A model generated the notes under the pieces. It was not told the DNA's origin. It did no database searches and was given only the letters and a program-made list of their open reading frames with translations. 64,000 nucleotides of DNA from positions 87,032 through 151,031 of the forward strand of contig NZ_JAJTTE010000011.1 of the NCBI RefSeq assembly GCF_021343995.1, given 5' to 3'. Position 1 is the stretch's first letter. Each line of letters opens with the position of its first letter. The position numbers and the translations under genes are program-made. Positions 33,468 through 42,241 of the stretch are shown here, in pieces. The DNA comes from Pseudonocardia terrae (lineage in GTDB: Bacteria; Actinomycetota; Actinomycetes; Mycobacteriales; Pseudonocardiaceae).

Positions 33468-34270
33468 TCTCCGCGGCCGCACAGGCCGCCCACCGACGGC
33501 GAGGCGACGGGCGGGGATTCCTGCTACCGATCGCCAGGGACGTCGCGAGCTTCGCCGACGACGGCTCGCCCTACAACAAGGTCGCCGGTCTGGGCTTCGC
33601 CGGCATACCGCACGCTGACGAGCTCGACGCGATCGAGCGGGCCTTCGCCGACCGCAACGCGCCCGCCCAGATCGAGCTCGCTCACCTCGCCGACCCCGAG
33701 ATCGCGGCGTTGCTGACCACCCGCGGCTACCGGCTCGAGTCCTTCGAGAACGTCCTCGGCCGAACGCTCGACGGACACGCGGGGGCTCCTGCACCGCCGG
33801 GCATCGAGGTCCGACGCAGCGGGGACGACGAGTTCGAGGCGTGGCTGAGTGTGGTCGCCGACAGCGTGGCCCGGCCCGATGTCCAGGGCGTGCCCTGGCA
33901 CGAGGAGTTCCCACGGGAGACGTACGAGCTGGCCGAACGCGACGCGGCCCGCGCCGGCGTGCTGCGCTACGCCGCCTTCCGCGACGGCACGCTCGCCGGC
34001 GGAGCAGGCCTTCGCCTCACCGACGGCATCGCCCAGTTCGCCGGCGCCGCCACGAGCCCCGCGCACCGCCGGCACGGCGTCCAGACCGCGCTCCTCACGG
34101 CCCGCCTCGGCGACGCGGCCGCCGCGGGTTGCGAGATCGGGGTCATCGTCACGCAGCCCGGATCGAAGTCTCAGCAGAACGCGCAGCGCCGCGGCTTCGA
34201 CCTGCTGTACACCCGCGCCGTCCTGGTCAAGAACCTGCCGAGTTGCGACGCCGCCGCGACGACCAGCTGA
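33392..34270 (+). CDS. GNAT family N-acetyltransferase
   Basis: A 292-residue acetyltransferase-like protein, cytoplasmic. The N-terminal half has weak GNAT character (FADDGSPYNKVAGLGFAGIP). The C-terminal half (about 135-285) holds the acetyl-CoA-binding part (FAGAATSPAHRRHGVQTALL) and the final SQQNAQRRGFDLLYTRAVLV. A double-GNAT layout of this sort is common in actinobacteria. The ATG at 33392 has GGACCGAGG upstream. It overlaps the end of the chimeric gene, whose frame probably ran on after losing its own stop. The substrate is unknown. Confidence 0.82.
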   Translation: MHSDRIPLFCDTALAARVERDEVDLISAAAQAAHRRRGDGRGFLLPIARDVASFADDGSPYNKVAGLGFAGIPHADELDAIERAFADRNAPAQIELAHLADPEIAALLTTRGYRLESFENVLGRTLDGHAGAPAPPGIEVRRSGDDEFEAWLSVVADSVARPDVQGVPWHEEFPRETYELAERDAARAGVLRYAAFRDGTLAGGAGLRLTDGIAQFAGAATSPAHRRHGVQTALLTARLGDAAAAGCEIGVIVTQPGSKSQQNAQRRGFDLLYTRAVLVKNLPSCDAAATTS

Positions 34271-34475
34271 CCGGCCTCGTTCATGATCTGGCCGGCGTCC
34301 TTGAGCACCGGGACGACCAGTCCGAGAGACGTTGCGCAGAGCACGATCGCCACGAGCAGCGGTGCGCTCGTGAATCGGCGGACGCCAGGCCGACGCCGAC
34401 GCCGACGGCGAACGACGCCAAAAAATCCGATCAGCGCCAGCCGCAGGGGCTGTCCTCGCAGCCGGTGGTGAACTG
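34255..34475 (-). pseudogene. Fragment of a cation/proton antiporter (CPA2) gene
   Basis: On the minus strand a frame without a proper start reads LRLALIGFFGVV, a run of Arg, then RRFTSAPLLVAIVLCATSLG and LVVPVLKDAGQ, ending in GQLVVAAAS. This is the highly conserved middle part of Na+(K+)/H+ exchangers of the KefB/NapA type. Nothing of the rest is seen. The Arg run comes from a repeated CGTCGG. It is a remnant, lying back to back with the GNAT gene. The rest of 34271-34631 holds two very small frames and no other gene. Confidence 0.6.
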
Positions 34476-34563
34476 CATGACCTCACCCCTGCTCGAGGGC
34501 GGCGAACGCGTCGAGCACGCCGCGGTGAAAGGTGGGGTACGCGTTCGTGTCGCTGTGCGTCAT
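34431..34563 (-). other. Two tandem micro-ORFs of unknown status
   Basis: A 26-codon frame (ATG at 34563, stop at 34483; begins MTHSDTNAYPTFHRGVL) is followed four bases later by a 15-codon frame (ATG at 34478, stop at 34431; MQFTTGCEDSPCGWR). GAGG precedes the second. They could be a leader-peptide pair, a short peptide gene, or simply debris next to the antiporter fragment. No family is recognised. Confidence 0.25.
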
Positions 34564-34631
34564 GGCAGTGCCGAGCGCATGCTTTCCGCGAGTGTGACGT
34601 CTGGAGTCGTGCGGGAGTCTGTAGCGTCGCC

Positions 34632-34838
34632 ATGACAACCTTCGACGGTGGTGAGTGCGCGCGCACGGCCGAGCAGGTCGCCGCGCTGCTCGGCCGCGCA
34701 TCCGAGCCCGAGGTGGTCGACCATCTGCGGTGCTGCCCGGTCTGTCGTCGTACCGTCGCGTTGCTGCGGGCCGAGCCCGGTGCCGGTCCTGATCTGGAGC
34801 TGAGGCTGCGGCGGGTGTCCCGCGACCGTCTCGAGTAA
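34632..34838 (+). CDS. Small zinc-finger protein, anti-sigma-like
   Basis: A 68-residue soluble protein with the HxxxCxxC pattern HLRCCPVCRRTV near residue 33 and an earlier Cys (GGECARTAEQVAALLG). This resembles the zinc-binding ZAS part of anti-sigma factors, but no sigma gene is adjacent. A TAGCGT box ends four bases before the ATG at 34632, so the message may be leaderless or nearly so. It precedes the GH15 gene by 55 bases and may share its transcript. Confidence 0.6.
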   Translation: MTTFDGGECARTAEQVAALLGRASEPEVVDHLRCCPVCRRTVALLRAEPGAGPDLELRLRRVSRDRLE

Positions 34839-34893
34839 CGGTCGGCGGGTCGGCCGGCTCTGAGGGGGAACCGGGCCCGAGGAGGACACAGCG

Positions 34894-36732
34894 ATGAGCA
34901 TCCCGATCGCGGACTACGCCCTGTTGTCCGACCGGCACACCGCTGCGCTGGTCAGCCGGACCGGGTCGGTCGACTGGCTCTGTGCCCCGCGGTTCGACTC
35001 ACCGTCGGTGCTGGGGCGGTTGCTGGACCCGGGGGCCGGGCACTTCGTCGTCTGCGCGGCCGACCCGGACGCCCACGTCGGCCGCCGCTACCTGGACGAC
35101 ACCATGGTGGTGGAGACGACCTGGAGCAGCGCGGCCGGGACCGTCGTCGTCCTCGACGCGCTCGCCACCGGTGGTGCCGACGATCCCCACGCACTCGGCG
35201 CCGCCGCACCCCGACTGCTCGTCCGTTCGGTGGAGTGCACCGCCGGCACGGCCGAGGTCCGGGTCGAACTCGCGCCTCGCCCCGAGTACGGCCTGGTGAC
35301 GCCGCTGGTCTCGCTGGTCGAGGGCGGCGCGCAGGTTCGTGGCGGCGCCGATGTGCTGGTGCTCTCCGGCCCGGTGCCCCTGCAGGTCGCCGGCGCGGCC
35401 GCATCCGGCACGGTGGTGATGCGGGCGGGGGAGCGGGTGACGCTGGGGCTCCAGCACCGCACGACGTCCGAGCCCTTCCCCGAGCCTCTACCCCAGGCCG
35501 AACTGGACGAAGCACTCCGGACCACGATCGAGGCCTGGCGCAGCTGGTCACGCGTCCACCAGGGGTATCAGGGCCCGTGGCGCGATCTCGTGCACCACAG
35601 CGGCCGCGTCCTGCAGGCCTTGTCCTACCACCCGACCGGTGCGGTGGTCGCGGCGCCGACCACCTCCCTGCCCGAGCAGGCCGGCGGCGAGCGCAACTGG
35701 GACTACCGGTACGCCTGGGTGCGCGACGCGAGCCTCACGCTCGACGCGCTCTGGGTCGCCGCCTGCCCGGACGAGGCCCACCAGTTCTTCGACTACCTCG
35801 CCGCGAGCTCGGCCGCGCAGGTCCTCGGCGGTGACGACCTCCAGATCATGTTCGGCGTCGGAGGCGAACACGATCTCACCGAGAGAGTGCTGGGCCATCT
35901 GGCGGGCTGGCGGGACAGCCGGCCGGTCCGCGTCGGCAACGGCGCCTGGACCCAGCGCCAGATCGACGTCTACGGCGAGCTGCTCGGCGCCGCGCATCGG
36001 CTGGTCGCCCAGCTCAACCCCGAGCATCCGGGTGCGACGGCGTGGCGGGAGTTCCTGATCGCGTGCGCCGACGCCGCGGCGCGGCGGTGGCAGGAGACCG
36101 ACCAGGGCATCTGGGAGGTGCGCGGGCAACCACGGCACTTCCTCTACTCCAAGGTCATGTGCTGGGTCGCGTTGGACCGCGCGATCGCGATGGCCGCGAC
36201 ACTGCGCGCCGAGGACCGGGTCGACGGCTGGCGCGCCAGCGCCGAGCAGATCCGGGAGGCGATCCTGACCCAGGGCTGGAGCGACTCCGTCAAGTCGTTC
36301 ACGCAGGCGTTCGGCTCACCCGACCTCGACGCGTCGAACCTGATGATCGGACTGGTCGGGTTCCTCCCCGCGAACGACCCCCGGGTGCTGGCCACGATCG
36401 ACGCCGTCGCCGAGCGACTCACCGACGCCCGCGGGCTGGTCTACCGGTACCGGACCGAGCCCGGCGCGAACTCGGACGGGTTGGCCGGCGAGGAGGGCAC
36501 ATTCCTGCTGTGCACCTTCTGGCTCGCCCAGGCCCTCGCCGCGTCCGGTCAGGGTGAGCGGGCCCGGCAGGTCTTCGACCGCGCCGCCCGCTACGTCAAT
36601 GACGTCGGCCTGCTCGCCGAGGAGGTCGACCCCGGGTCCGGGGAGCTGCTCGGCAACTTCCCCCAGGCCTTCAGCCACATCGGGCTGATCAACGCGGCCT
36701 GGGCCATCGCCCGGGCCGAACAGACCGGCTGA
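34894..36732 (+). CDS. Glycoside hydrolase family 15 protein (glucoamylase/trehalase-like)
   Basis: A 612-residue inverting glycosidase, probably cytoplasmic as no signal peptide is present. An N-terminal beta-sandwich domain (about 1-215; YALLSDRHTAALVSRTGSVDWL is the family opening) precedes the (alpha/alpha)6 barrel. Barrel landmarks are TTSLPEQAGGERNWDYRYAW-VRDASLTL and, near the end, EEVDPGSGELLGNFPQAFSH, which carry the acidic catalytic residues. Close actinobacterial relatives hydrolyse trehalose; others cleave starch-type glucans. The ATG at 34894 follows GAGGAGGA. No neighbouring sugar genes help to choose, so the substrate remains open. Confidence 0.88.
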   Translation: MSIPIADYALLSDRHTAALVSRTGSVDWLCAPRFDSPSVLGRLLDPGAGHFVVCAADPDAHVGRRYLDDTMVVETTWSSAAGTVVVLDALATGGADDPHALGAAAPRLLVRSVECTAGTAEVRVELAPRPEYGLVTPLVSLVEGGAQVRGGADVLVLSGPVPLQVAGAAASGTVVMRAGERVTLGLQHRTTSEPFPEPLPQAELDEALRTTIEAWRSWSRVHQGYQGPWRDLVHHSGRVLQALSYHPTGAVVAAPTTSLPEQAGGERNWDYRYAWVRDASLTLDALWVAACPDEAHQFFDYLAASSAAQVLGGDDLQIMFGVGGEHDLTERVLGHLAGWRDSRPVRVGNGAWTQRQIDVYGELLGAAHRLVAQLNPEHPGATAWREFLIACADAAARRWQETDQGIWEVRGQPRHFLYSKVMCWVALDRAIAMAATLRAEDRVDGWRASAEQIREAILTQGWSDSVKSFTQAFGSPDLDASNLMIGLVGFLPANDPRVLATIDAVAERLTDARGLVYRYRTEPGANSDGLAGEEGTFLLCTFWLAQALAASGQGERARQVFDRAARYVNDVGLLAEEVDPGSGELLGNFPQAFSHIGLINAAWAIARAEQTG

Positions 36733-36799
36733 GCGGGACCATCCGCATCCTGACCGCGTACACCGACCTGGGGCACGCCGACACGGTGACGGCGCACTC

Positions 36800-37105
36800 G
36801 TGTCCACCCGCGGCGACCCGCCGCTGCCCCTGGCGCGCATCCGTGCCACGGGTGAGCTGTCCGAGCTGCGGGCCGACGACCTCGCGTTCACCGACGCGGA
36901 GGTCGCCACGCTGCTGGAGGACGTCCACGGGCTGACGCTCGGCTCCTCGGACGTGCACCGGCTCGCCCGCCGGACCGAAGGCTGGCCGGTGGGCCTGTCG
37001 TTGGCCGCGATCTCCCTGGCCGGTCGGCCCCGAGACGCCGCCGCCTTCATCGAGGAGCTACGGCGGAACCGGTCCGTGGTACCGCTACCACCGCCTGTTC
37101 CGTAA
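36800..37105 (+). pseudogene. Fragment of a MalT/LAL-type LuxR regulator gene
   Basis: A 102-codon frame reads DPPLPLARIRATGELSELRA, DLAFTDAEVATLLE, then RLARRTEGWPVGLSLAAISL. This is the end of the ATPase part of MalT-like regulators. Just after it another frame gives WYRYHRLFRK, the next conserved piece. The upstream P-loop and downstream repeats and helix-turn-helix are missing. The rest of 36733-37437 (about 700 bases) contains no recognisable gene; it appears to be further debris of the same locus up to the promoter at 37425. Confidence 0.6.
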
Positions 37106-37424
37106 GCGACGAGGCACGCATCCGGCAGCTCGGCGGCAAGGGGGACATCCAGCGAGACCGTGACCGACATCGATGACCTCCGGGGCAGCTCGAGGCCACC
37201 GAGGTTGCAGGAGAGTGCGATCCGGGTCAGCGCCGAGCGGGGCTCTCACCCGGGTGAAGCGGGGAGGGGACGAGCGTCTATCACCGCGAAGTGTCGTGTC
37301 GCTGACCGATGCGCTGCTGCGCTTCGGGTGGAGGCGGCGGGAGCGTCCGCGGGGTGCAGCCACGTGCTGAGCGAACGCAGATTACGGACCGGGGACATCG
37401 ACGGGCCAGGCACGGTCTGGTCCC

Positions 37425-37430
37425 TAGCGT
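37425..37430 (+). promoter_or_regulatory. -10 box TAGCGT of a leaderless gene
   Basis: TAGCGT is followed by seven bases and GTG at 37438, which sets the start of the GT-C-like gene. Confidence 0.5.
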
Positions 37431-37437
37431 GGGCGCC

Positions 37438-38754
37438 GTGACCAGGACCGAGCCGCGCCGCCGCGACGTCGCCGCGGTGTCCGCGGCGGTGGTGCTGGTG
37501 CTCGCCGCAGCCGTGGTCGGGCGAAGGCTGCTCGCGGCAGGCGTTGACATCTTCCTGGGCTGGCCACCGCTGTTGGCGGAGTGGCTCCCGCACGTCGGAC
37601 CCGGAACCCCGGCCGCGGTCGTCGTGGCGGTCGGTGTGGTGGCGTGGGGTCCGGGCATCGCCCGCCGGTGCGCGTGGCGACCGTTGCTGTGGGGCGCCTG
37701 GGGCGTGGCGACGGCATGGACGCTGAGCCTGGCGTTGGTCGACGGCTGGCAGCGCGGCGTGGTCGAGAGGCTCTCGAGCAGCCAGGAGTACCTGCACGAC
37801 GTGCCGCGGGTGACGTCGGTGGGGGCGATGCTGCGTGGGTTCGCCGACCACATCCTCACCACGCAGGTCGACCCGGCGCAGACCTGGTTCTGGACGACGC
37901 ATGTCGGCGGCCACCCGCCCGGGGCGTTCCTGCTGTTCGTGTGGCTGGACCGGCTCGGCCTCGGCGGCGGGGGAGCGGCCGGGGTCGTGGTGATCCTGGC
38001 CGGCTCGTCCGCGTGCGCGGCGGTGGCGGTCACGCTGCGCGCCCTGGGGCAGGAGGACCTGGCGCGGCGCGTGCTGCCGTTCTCGGTGCTGTTCCCGGGC
38101 GCGGTGTGGGTGGGTGTGTCGGCCGACGGTCTGTTCGCGGCCTGGCTCGCCTGGGGAGTCGCGCTGGTCGCGGTGGCGACGTCGCTGCGTGGCCCGGGTG
38201 CCGATCTCGCCGCCCTGGGCGGCGGCCTCCTGCTCGGCTACGCGCTGTTCCTGTCCTACGGGCTGGTGCTGGGAGGCCTGCTCCCGCTCGCGGTCGTGGT
38301 CGCGACGCGTCGGTGGCGCGTGATCGCAGGGGTGCTCGTGGGCGTGCTGATCCTGGTTGCGGCCTTCACCGCGGCCGGGTTCTGGTGGGTCGAGGGCTAC
38401 GAGCACGTGCGGGTGATCTACGCCGCGAGCATCGCCGCGAGCCGCCCCTACTCCTACTTCGTGTGGGCGAACCTCGCGGCGGTCGCGTTCGCGCTCGGCC
38501 CGGCCGTGGTGGCGGCCCTGCGACGGATCCCCACGTTGCCACGGCCGGCGGCGCTCCTGGTCCTCGCGGCGCTCGGGGCGATCGTGGTGGCCGACCTGTC
38601 GGGGATGTCGAAGGCCGAGGTGGAGCGGATCTGGCTGCCGTTCGCGGTGTGGGCGGTCGTCGCGTGCGGGGCGCTTCCGCACCCGCGGCGGTGGCTGGTG
38701 GCGCAGGCCGTACTGGCGCTGGCCGTCAACCACCTGCTGCTGACCGTCTGGTGA
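37438..38754 (+). CDS. Polytopic membrane protein, probably GT-C-type glycosyltransferase
   Basis: A 438-residue membrane protein with about 11 hydrophobic helices. After the first helices a large outside loop contains QEYLHDVPRVTSVGAMLRGF and THVGGHPPGAFLLFVWLD. Loops with an acidic residue and Arg/Tyr-rich segments are typical of polyprenyl-phosphate-sugar transferases in actinobacteria. I cannot name a family with certainty; a link to mycobacterial sugar-capping GT-C enzymes is a guess. The leaderless GTG at 37438 sets the start. Its 3' end overlaps the convergent small membrane gene by 29 bases. It stands at the edge of the glycan/redox module. Confidence 0.65.
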   Translation: MTRTEPRRRDVAAVSAAVVLVLAAAVVGRRLLAAGVDIFLGWPPLLAEWLPHVGPGTPAAVVVAVGVVAWGPGIARRCAWRPLLWGAWGVATAWTLSLALVDGWQRGVVERLSSSQEYLHDVPRVTSVGAMLRGFADHILTTQVDPAQTWFWTTHVGGHPPGAFLLFVWLDRLGLGGGGAAGVVVILAGSSACAAVAVTLRALGQEDLARRVLPFSVLFPGAVWVGVSADGLFAAWLAWGVALVAVATSLRGPGADLAALGGGLLLGYALFLSYGLVLGGLLPLAVVVATRRWRVIAGVLVGVLILVAAFTAAGFWWVEGYEHVRVIYAASIAASRPYSYFVWANLAAVAFALGPAVVAALRRIPTLPRPAALLVLAALGAIVVADLSGMSKAEVERIWLPFAVWAVVACGALPHPRRWLVAQAVLALAVNHLLLTVW

Positions 38755-39160
38755 CCCGCACGACCCAGACCAGGGCGGACGCCCCGGCCATCGCCAGCAC
38801 GAGCCACAGCCAGCGGGCCAGGTAGGGAGCCTGGTCGAGGCCGGACGCGCCGAGGTGGACGGGCCCGCCCTGCCGGATGATCCCGGGGAGGAAGACGAGC
38901 AGGGTGAGCCCGGCTCCGAGCAGCGGCACCCGGACGTGGTTCACGAGCGGCACCGGAACCGCGGGCAGGCGCACGAGCGCCCGGTCGACCGCGGCGTAGA
39001 GCGTGAACAGCACGAGATCGTGCAGGAGCAGCGCCCCGGCGAACCAGACGAGCATCCACGGGATCGACGGGTGCAGCGTGGGGTCCCGCACCAGGATGGT
39101 GGCCGCGTAGGCGCCGAGGGCCAGGCAGGCGAGCACTCCCACAGCGCGGAGCCCGGTCAT
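38726..39160 (-). CDS. Small integral membrane protein (144 aa)
   Basis: A hydrophobic protein with four likely helices (VGVLACLALGAYAATILV; MLVWFAGALLLHDLVLFTLY; PLLGAGLTLLVFLPGIIRQ; WLWLVLAMAGASALVWVVRV). The second helix carries a conserved-looking LLHDLVLFTLYAAVDR motif. The ATG at 39160 overlaps the stop of the molybdopterin gene (ATGA), so it probably works with that protein, perhaps as an extra anchor or quinone-side subunit. That is inference; no named family is recognised. It converges on the GT-C-like gene. Confidence 0.7.
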   Translation of the reverse strand: MTGLRAVGVLACLALGAYAATILVRDPTLHPSIPWMLVWFAGALLLHDLVLFTLYAAVDRALVRLPAVPVPLVNHVRVPLLGAGLTLLVFLPGIIRQGGPVHLGASGLDQAPYLARWLWLVLAMAGASALVWVVRVTRRSAAGG

Positions 39161-40350
39161 GCCCGGAACCCGATCGCGCGGACCCACTTCGTGCAGTGCA
39201 CGCCCGGCAGCGCCGGGACGATCACCCGGGCCGGGAAACCGTGGTCAGGAGTGAGATCCGCCCCGTTCACGCGCAACGCCAGCAGGGCGTCCGGGTCGAG
39301 CACCTGCGCTCCGGTCAGGGTCGCGTGGGCGAACGGGCCCTCCTCCACGGACGTCACGAGCGCGCTGTGCGGCGCGGGCACCCCGGCGAGCGTGGCGAGA
39401 TCGCGCAGCCGCACCCCGGCCCAGGACTGCTGGGTCGACCAGCCCTCCACACAGGCGATCGGGAGTGCTGCGGTGTGCTGGGGCAGGGCGGCGAGCTGCT
39501 CCCGGGTCAGCTGCAGGGTTCCGAGGTCCAGCTGCCAGCCGGCCCCCACGGCGGCGGGGTCGATGCGCGACGCCGCGAAGGTGCGGTTCACGGGGAAGTC
39601 GCCCGGCAGGGTACGTCCGCGGGGCAGCAGCAGGGCGGTCGCGCGCAGTGGCCCGTCGAGGGTCTGGCCGACGGTCAGGCCCGCGAGCAGCAGCGCTCCG
39701 CCGCCGACGAGGGCCAGCGCGCCGCGTCGGCTGATCGTGGCCGGATCCGGCTCGGGGGCGACGAGGTCGGCGGCCGGCTCGGGCCGGGTCCGTGAGACCG
39801 GCGTGCGCAGCTCGTCCCGGAAGGACCGGGACCGCACCCCGCGCACCATCGTCGGGAGCTTGAGCGCGACGTGCAGGACGAGGCCTGCGGTGAACACCCA
39901 GGCTCCGGTGTAGTGGGCGGCGTAGAAGCTGAACCCGAACACGTAGTCGTACTGGATGTTCAGCAACCCGGTGACGATCTCGAACAGGATCCCGCCGACC
40001 AGGAGCAGCAGCGTGGCGCGCTCGGCGGCCTTCACCGGGTTGCGGGGGAGCGCGGTGAACAGCCTCGGGATCACCGACCACAGCTTCGCCAGTACCACCG
40101 GGACCAGCACGATCCCGAGCCCGACGTGCAGCCCCTGCGTCAGCCGGAACAACCAGGAGGGGCGGGTCGGCCAGTCGAGGAGCGGGAGGTGCAGGGCCCC
40201 GACGTCGGCCGGGATCGCCTGCCCGGCTCCGTAGGCCACCCAGTCGAGCAGGCCGGTCACGATCACCACGGGCAGGCTGCACAGCAGGACGAGGCCGAGC
40301 ACCGAGGTCAGCCACGGACCCCGGATCGGGCTCCGCCATCGGATCAGCAT
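39157..40350 (-). CDS. Membrane-anchored molybdopterin-dependent oxidoreductase
   Basis: A 397-residue two-part protein. Residues about 1-190 have four to five membrane helices of cytochrome b561-like type (LTQGLHVGLGIVLVPVVLAK; FEIVTGLLNIQYDYVFGFSF; HYTGAWVFTAGLVLHVALKL), with His residues suited to heme. Residues about 235-397 are a sulfite-oxidase-type Mo domain. The Mo-ligating Cys is in LPIACVEGWSTQQSWAGV, and the domain ends PGVHCTKWVRAIGF. It would move electrons between an outer-face substrate and the membrane. Neighbours are a two-component system transcribed divergently, which is likely its regulator. The substrate is unknown. Confidence 0.85.
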   Translation of the reverse strand: MLIRWRSPIRGPWLTSVLGLVLLCSLPVVIVTGLLDWVAYGAGQAIPADVGALHLPLLDWPTRPSWLFRLTQGLHVGLGIVLVPVVLAKLWSVIPRLFTALPRNPVKAAERATLLLLVGGILFEIVTGLLNIQYDYVFGFSFYAAHYTGAWVFTAGLVLHVALKLPTMVRGVRSRSFRDELRTPVSRTRPEPAADLVAPEPDPATISRRGALALVGGGALLLAGLTVGQTLDGPLRATALLLPRGRTLPGDFPVNRTFAASRIDPAAVGAGWQLDLGTLQLTREQLAALPQHTAALPIACVEGWSTQQSWAGVRLRDLATLAGVPAPHSALVTSVEEGPFAHATLTGAQVLDPDALLALRVNGADLTPDHGFPARVIVPALPGVHCTKWVRAIGFRA

Positions 40351-40469
40351 GGCCCGTGACGGTAGAGCCGGAACGCCCCCTCCCACGGGACTTCGCGGGA
40401 TCGGTAATCAGCTCGTCAGATCCTCTTACCGGCTGGTGACGGATCGGTCCGGAAGCCGGTCGACGGGGC

Positions 40470-40475
40470 TACCGT
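40470..40475 (+). promoter_or_regulatory. -10 box TACCGT of the two-component operon
   Basis: TACCGT is followed by seven bases and GTG at 40483, which favours that start over the in-frame GTG at 40474 inside the spacer. Confidence 0.5.
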
Positions 40476-40482
40476 GTCCGGC

Positions 40483-41172
40483 GTGTGCGCGCACGTCCTG
40501 GTGGTGGACGACGACGAGACCGTCCGCGACGTCGTCGGTCGCTATCTCGGCGCGGCCGGGCACCGCGTGGCGCTCGCCGCCGACGGCCCGGGCGCGCTGC
40601 GTGCGGCCAGGGCCACCCCGCCCGACGTCGTGGTGCTGGACCTCATGCTCCCCGGGCTCGGCGGTCTGGAGGTGTGCCGGGCGCTGCGCGCCGACGGTGA
40701 TCTCCCGCCGATCGTCATGCTCACCGCACTCGGGGAGGAGGACGACCGGCTGCTCGGCCTGGAGCTGGGCGCCGACGACTACGTCACCAAACCGTTCAGC
40801 CCCCGGGAGCTGGTGCTGCGCGTCGGGTCGATCCTGCGCCGGACCGGAACCGGGGTGACCGGGGGAAGCCCGGTGCTGGTCGACGGTGGGCTCCGCCTGG
40901 ACCCGGCGGCCCGCAGCGCCGTCCTCGACGGCCGCCCGCTGGCCCTCACCACCCGCGAGTTCGACCTGCTCGCGTTCCTGCTGGCCCATCCCGGGCAGGC
41001 CTTCACCCGCGAGGAGCTGCTCGCCCGGGTGTGGGAGTGGGAGTTCGGCGACCGCTCCACCGTCACCGTCCACGTGCGCCGCCTGCGGGAGAAGATCGAG
41101 ACCGACCCGACGGCGCCCCGGCGCATCGCGACGATCTGGGGCACCGGCTACCGCTACGACCCCGAGAGCTGA
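40483..41172 (+). CDS. OmpR/PhoB family response regulator
   Basis: A 229-residue regulator. The receiver domain (1-115) has the acidic pair in VLVVDDDE, the phospho-acceptor Asp in [17 protein letters not shown] and the Lys in [10 protein letters not shown]. The winged-helix output domain (about 135-228) has [20 protein letters not shown] and [13 protein letters not shown], ending [11 protein letters not shown]. The histidine kinase gene follows after two bases. The pair reads away from the molybdopterin oxidoreductase gene, with 132 bases between the starts, so control of that operon is likely. The signal is unknown. Confidence 0.92.
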   Translation: MCAHVLVVDDDETVRDVVGRYLGAAGHRVALAADGPGALRAARATPPDVVVLDLMLPGLGGLEVCRALRADGDLPPIVMLTALGEEDDRLLGLELGADDYVTKPFSPRELVLRVGSILRRTGTGVTGGSPVLVDGGLRLDPAARSAVLDGRPLALTTREFDLLAFLLAHPGQAFTREELLARVWEWEFGDRSTVTVHVRRLREKIETDPTAPRRIATIWGTGYRYDPES

Positions 41173-41174
41173 CC

Positions 41175-42233
41175 GTGCTCACCGAGCTCGCCCGGGCGGC
41201 ACCCCTGGCGCTGCTGTTCGCGCTGCCCGTCGCCGTCGTCGGCGGGCTGCTGCTGCACAGGATGCGGCGGCGCTCGATCACCGCGGCGATGACGACGCTC
41301 GCGCTGGTCCCGTTGGCCGCGGCGCTCGGCGGTGTGGTCGGGGTCAGCGGGCTGATGTACACCCCGCAGCTGGTCGGGACGATCGCGGTGTGCGTGGTGG
41401 TCGGGCTGGTCACGGTGCCCGTGGCCTGGTGGCTCGGCAGCCGCTTCGCCAGGGACGCCCTCTGGCAGCGGGAGGCGAGCGCGGCGGAGCTGGAGACGGT
41501 GCGGCGGGCCGAGACCGCCCGCCGCGAGCTGGTGGCATGGATGAGCCACGACCTGCGGTCCCCGCTCGCCGGGATCCGCGGCATGACCGACGCACTGGCC
41601 GACGGGGTGGTGCACGAGCCGGCCGACGTCGCCGACTACCTCGCGCGCATCCGCCGCGAGTCGGACCGGATGGCCGGCATGGTCGAGGACCTGTTCCAGC
41701 TGTCGCGGGCGACGTCCACGGGCCTGACGCTGCGGCTCGTCCCCGTGGCCCTGGGGGAGCTGGTCTCCGACGCCGTCGCCGCCGAGGCGCCGGCGGCGCA
41801 GACGGCCGGGGTGCGGATCGTCGCGGAGGACCCGGAGGGCTGGCCGGTGGTGCAGGGCAGCGACGCAGAGCTCATCCGCGCGATCCGCAACCTGCTGACC
41901 AACGCCATCCGGCACACCCCCGCGGGCGGCCGCGTCGTGCTCTCCGGCGGGATGCGCGACGGCCGCGCCCGGTTGGGAGTCCTGGACGGCTGCGGTGGCA
42001 TCCCCCCGGAGGACCTGGACCGGGTCTTCGACGTCGGGTTCCGCGGCAGCGCCGCCCGGACCCCTCGGCAGGGACCGGGGGCCGGGCTGGGGCTGGCGAT
42101 CGCACGGGCCTTCGCGGAGGCGCACGGTGGAAGTCTCGAGGTGCGCAACCACGGCCCCGGATGCGTGTTCGAGTTGTCCCTGCCCGGGCCTCGGTCCGAG
42201 CCGGCGTCGCCGCGCGCGCTCGCCCAGGCCTGA
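41175..42233 (+). CDS. Two-component sensor histidine kinase
   Basis: A 352-residue membrane kinase. Two or three helices near the N-terminus ([59 protein letters not shown]) leave little outside sequence, so it may sense within the membrane. The dimerisation H-box reads [20 protein letters not shown] near residue 120. ATP-binding motifs are [15 protein letters not shown] (N), [14 protein letters not shown] (G1) and [12 protein letters not shown] (G2). GTG at 41175 comes two bases after the response-regulator stop. Its 3' end is eight bases from the convergent methyltransferase stop. Confidence 0.9.
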   Translation: MLTELARAAPLALLFALPVAVVGGLLLHRMRRRSITAAMTTLALVPLAAALGGVVGVSGLMYTPQLVGTIAVCVVVGLVTVPVAWWLGSRFARDALWQREASAAELETVRRAETARRELVAWMSHDLRSPLAGIRGMTDALADGVVHEPADVADYLARIRRESDRMAGMVEDLFQLSRATSTGLTLRLVPVALGELVSDAVAAEAPAAQTAGVRIVAEDPEGWPVVQGSDAELIRAIRNLLTNAIRHTPAGGRVVLSGGMRDGRARLGVLDGCGGIPPEDLDRVFDVGFRGSAARTPRQGPGAGLGLAIARAFAEAHGGSLEVRNHGPGCVFELSLPGPRSEPASPRALAQA

Positions 42234-42241
42234 CCGGGTTC

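Noticed and set aside
34483..34938. 151-codon minus-strand frame
   Set aside because: It is antisense to the zinc-finger gene and the GH15 start; only its last 26 codons are considered, as a possible micro-ORF.
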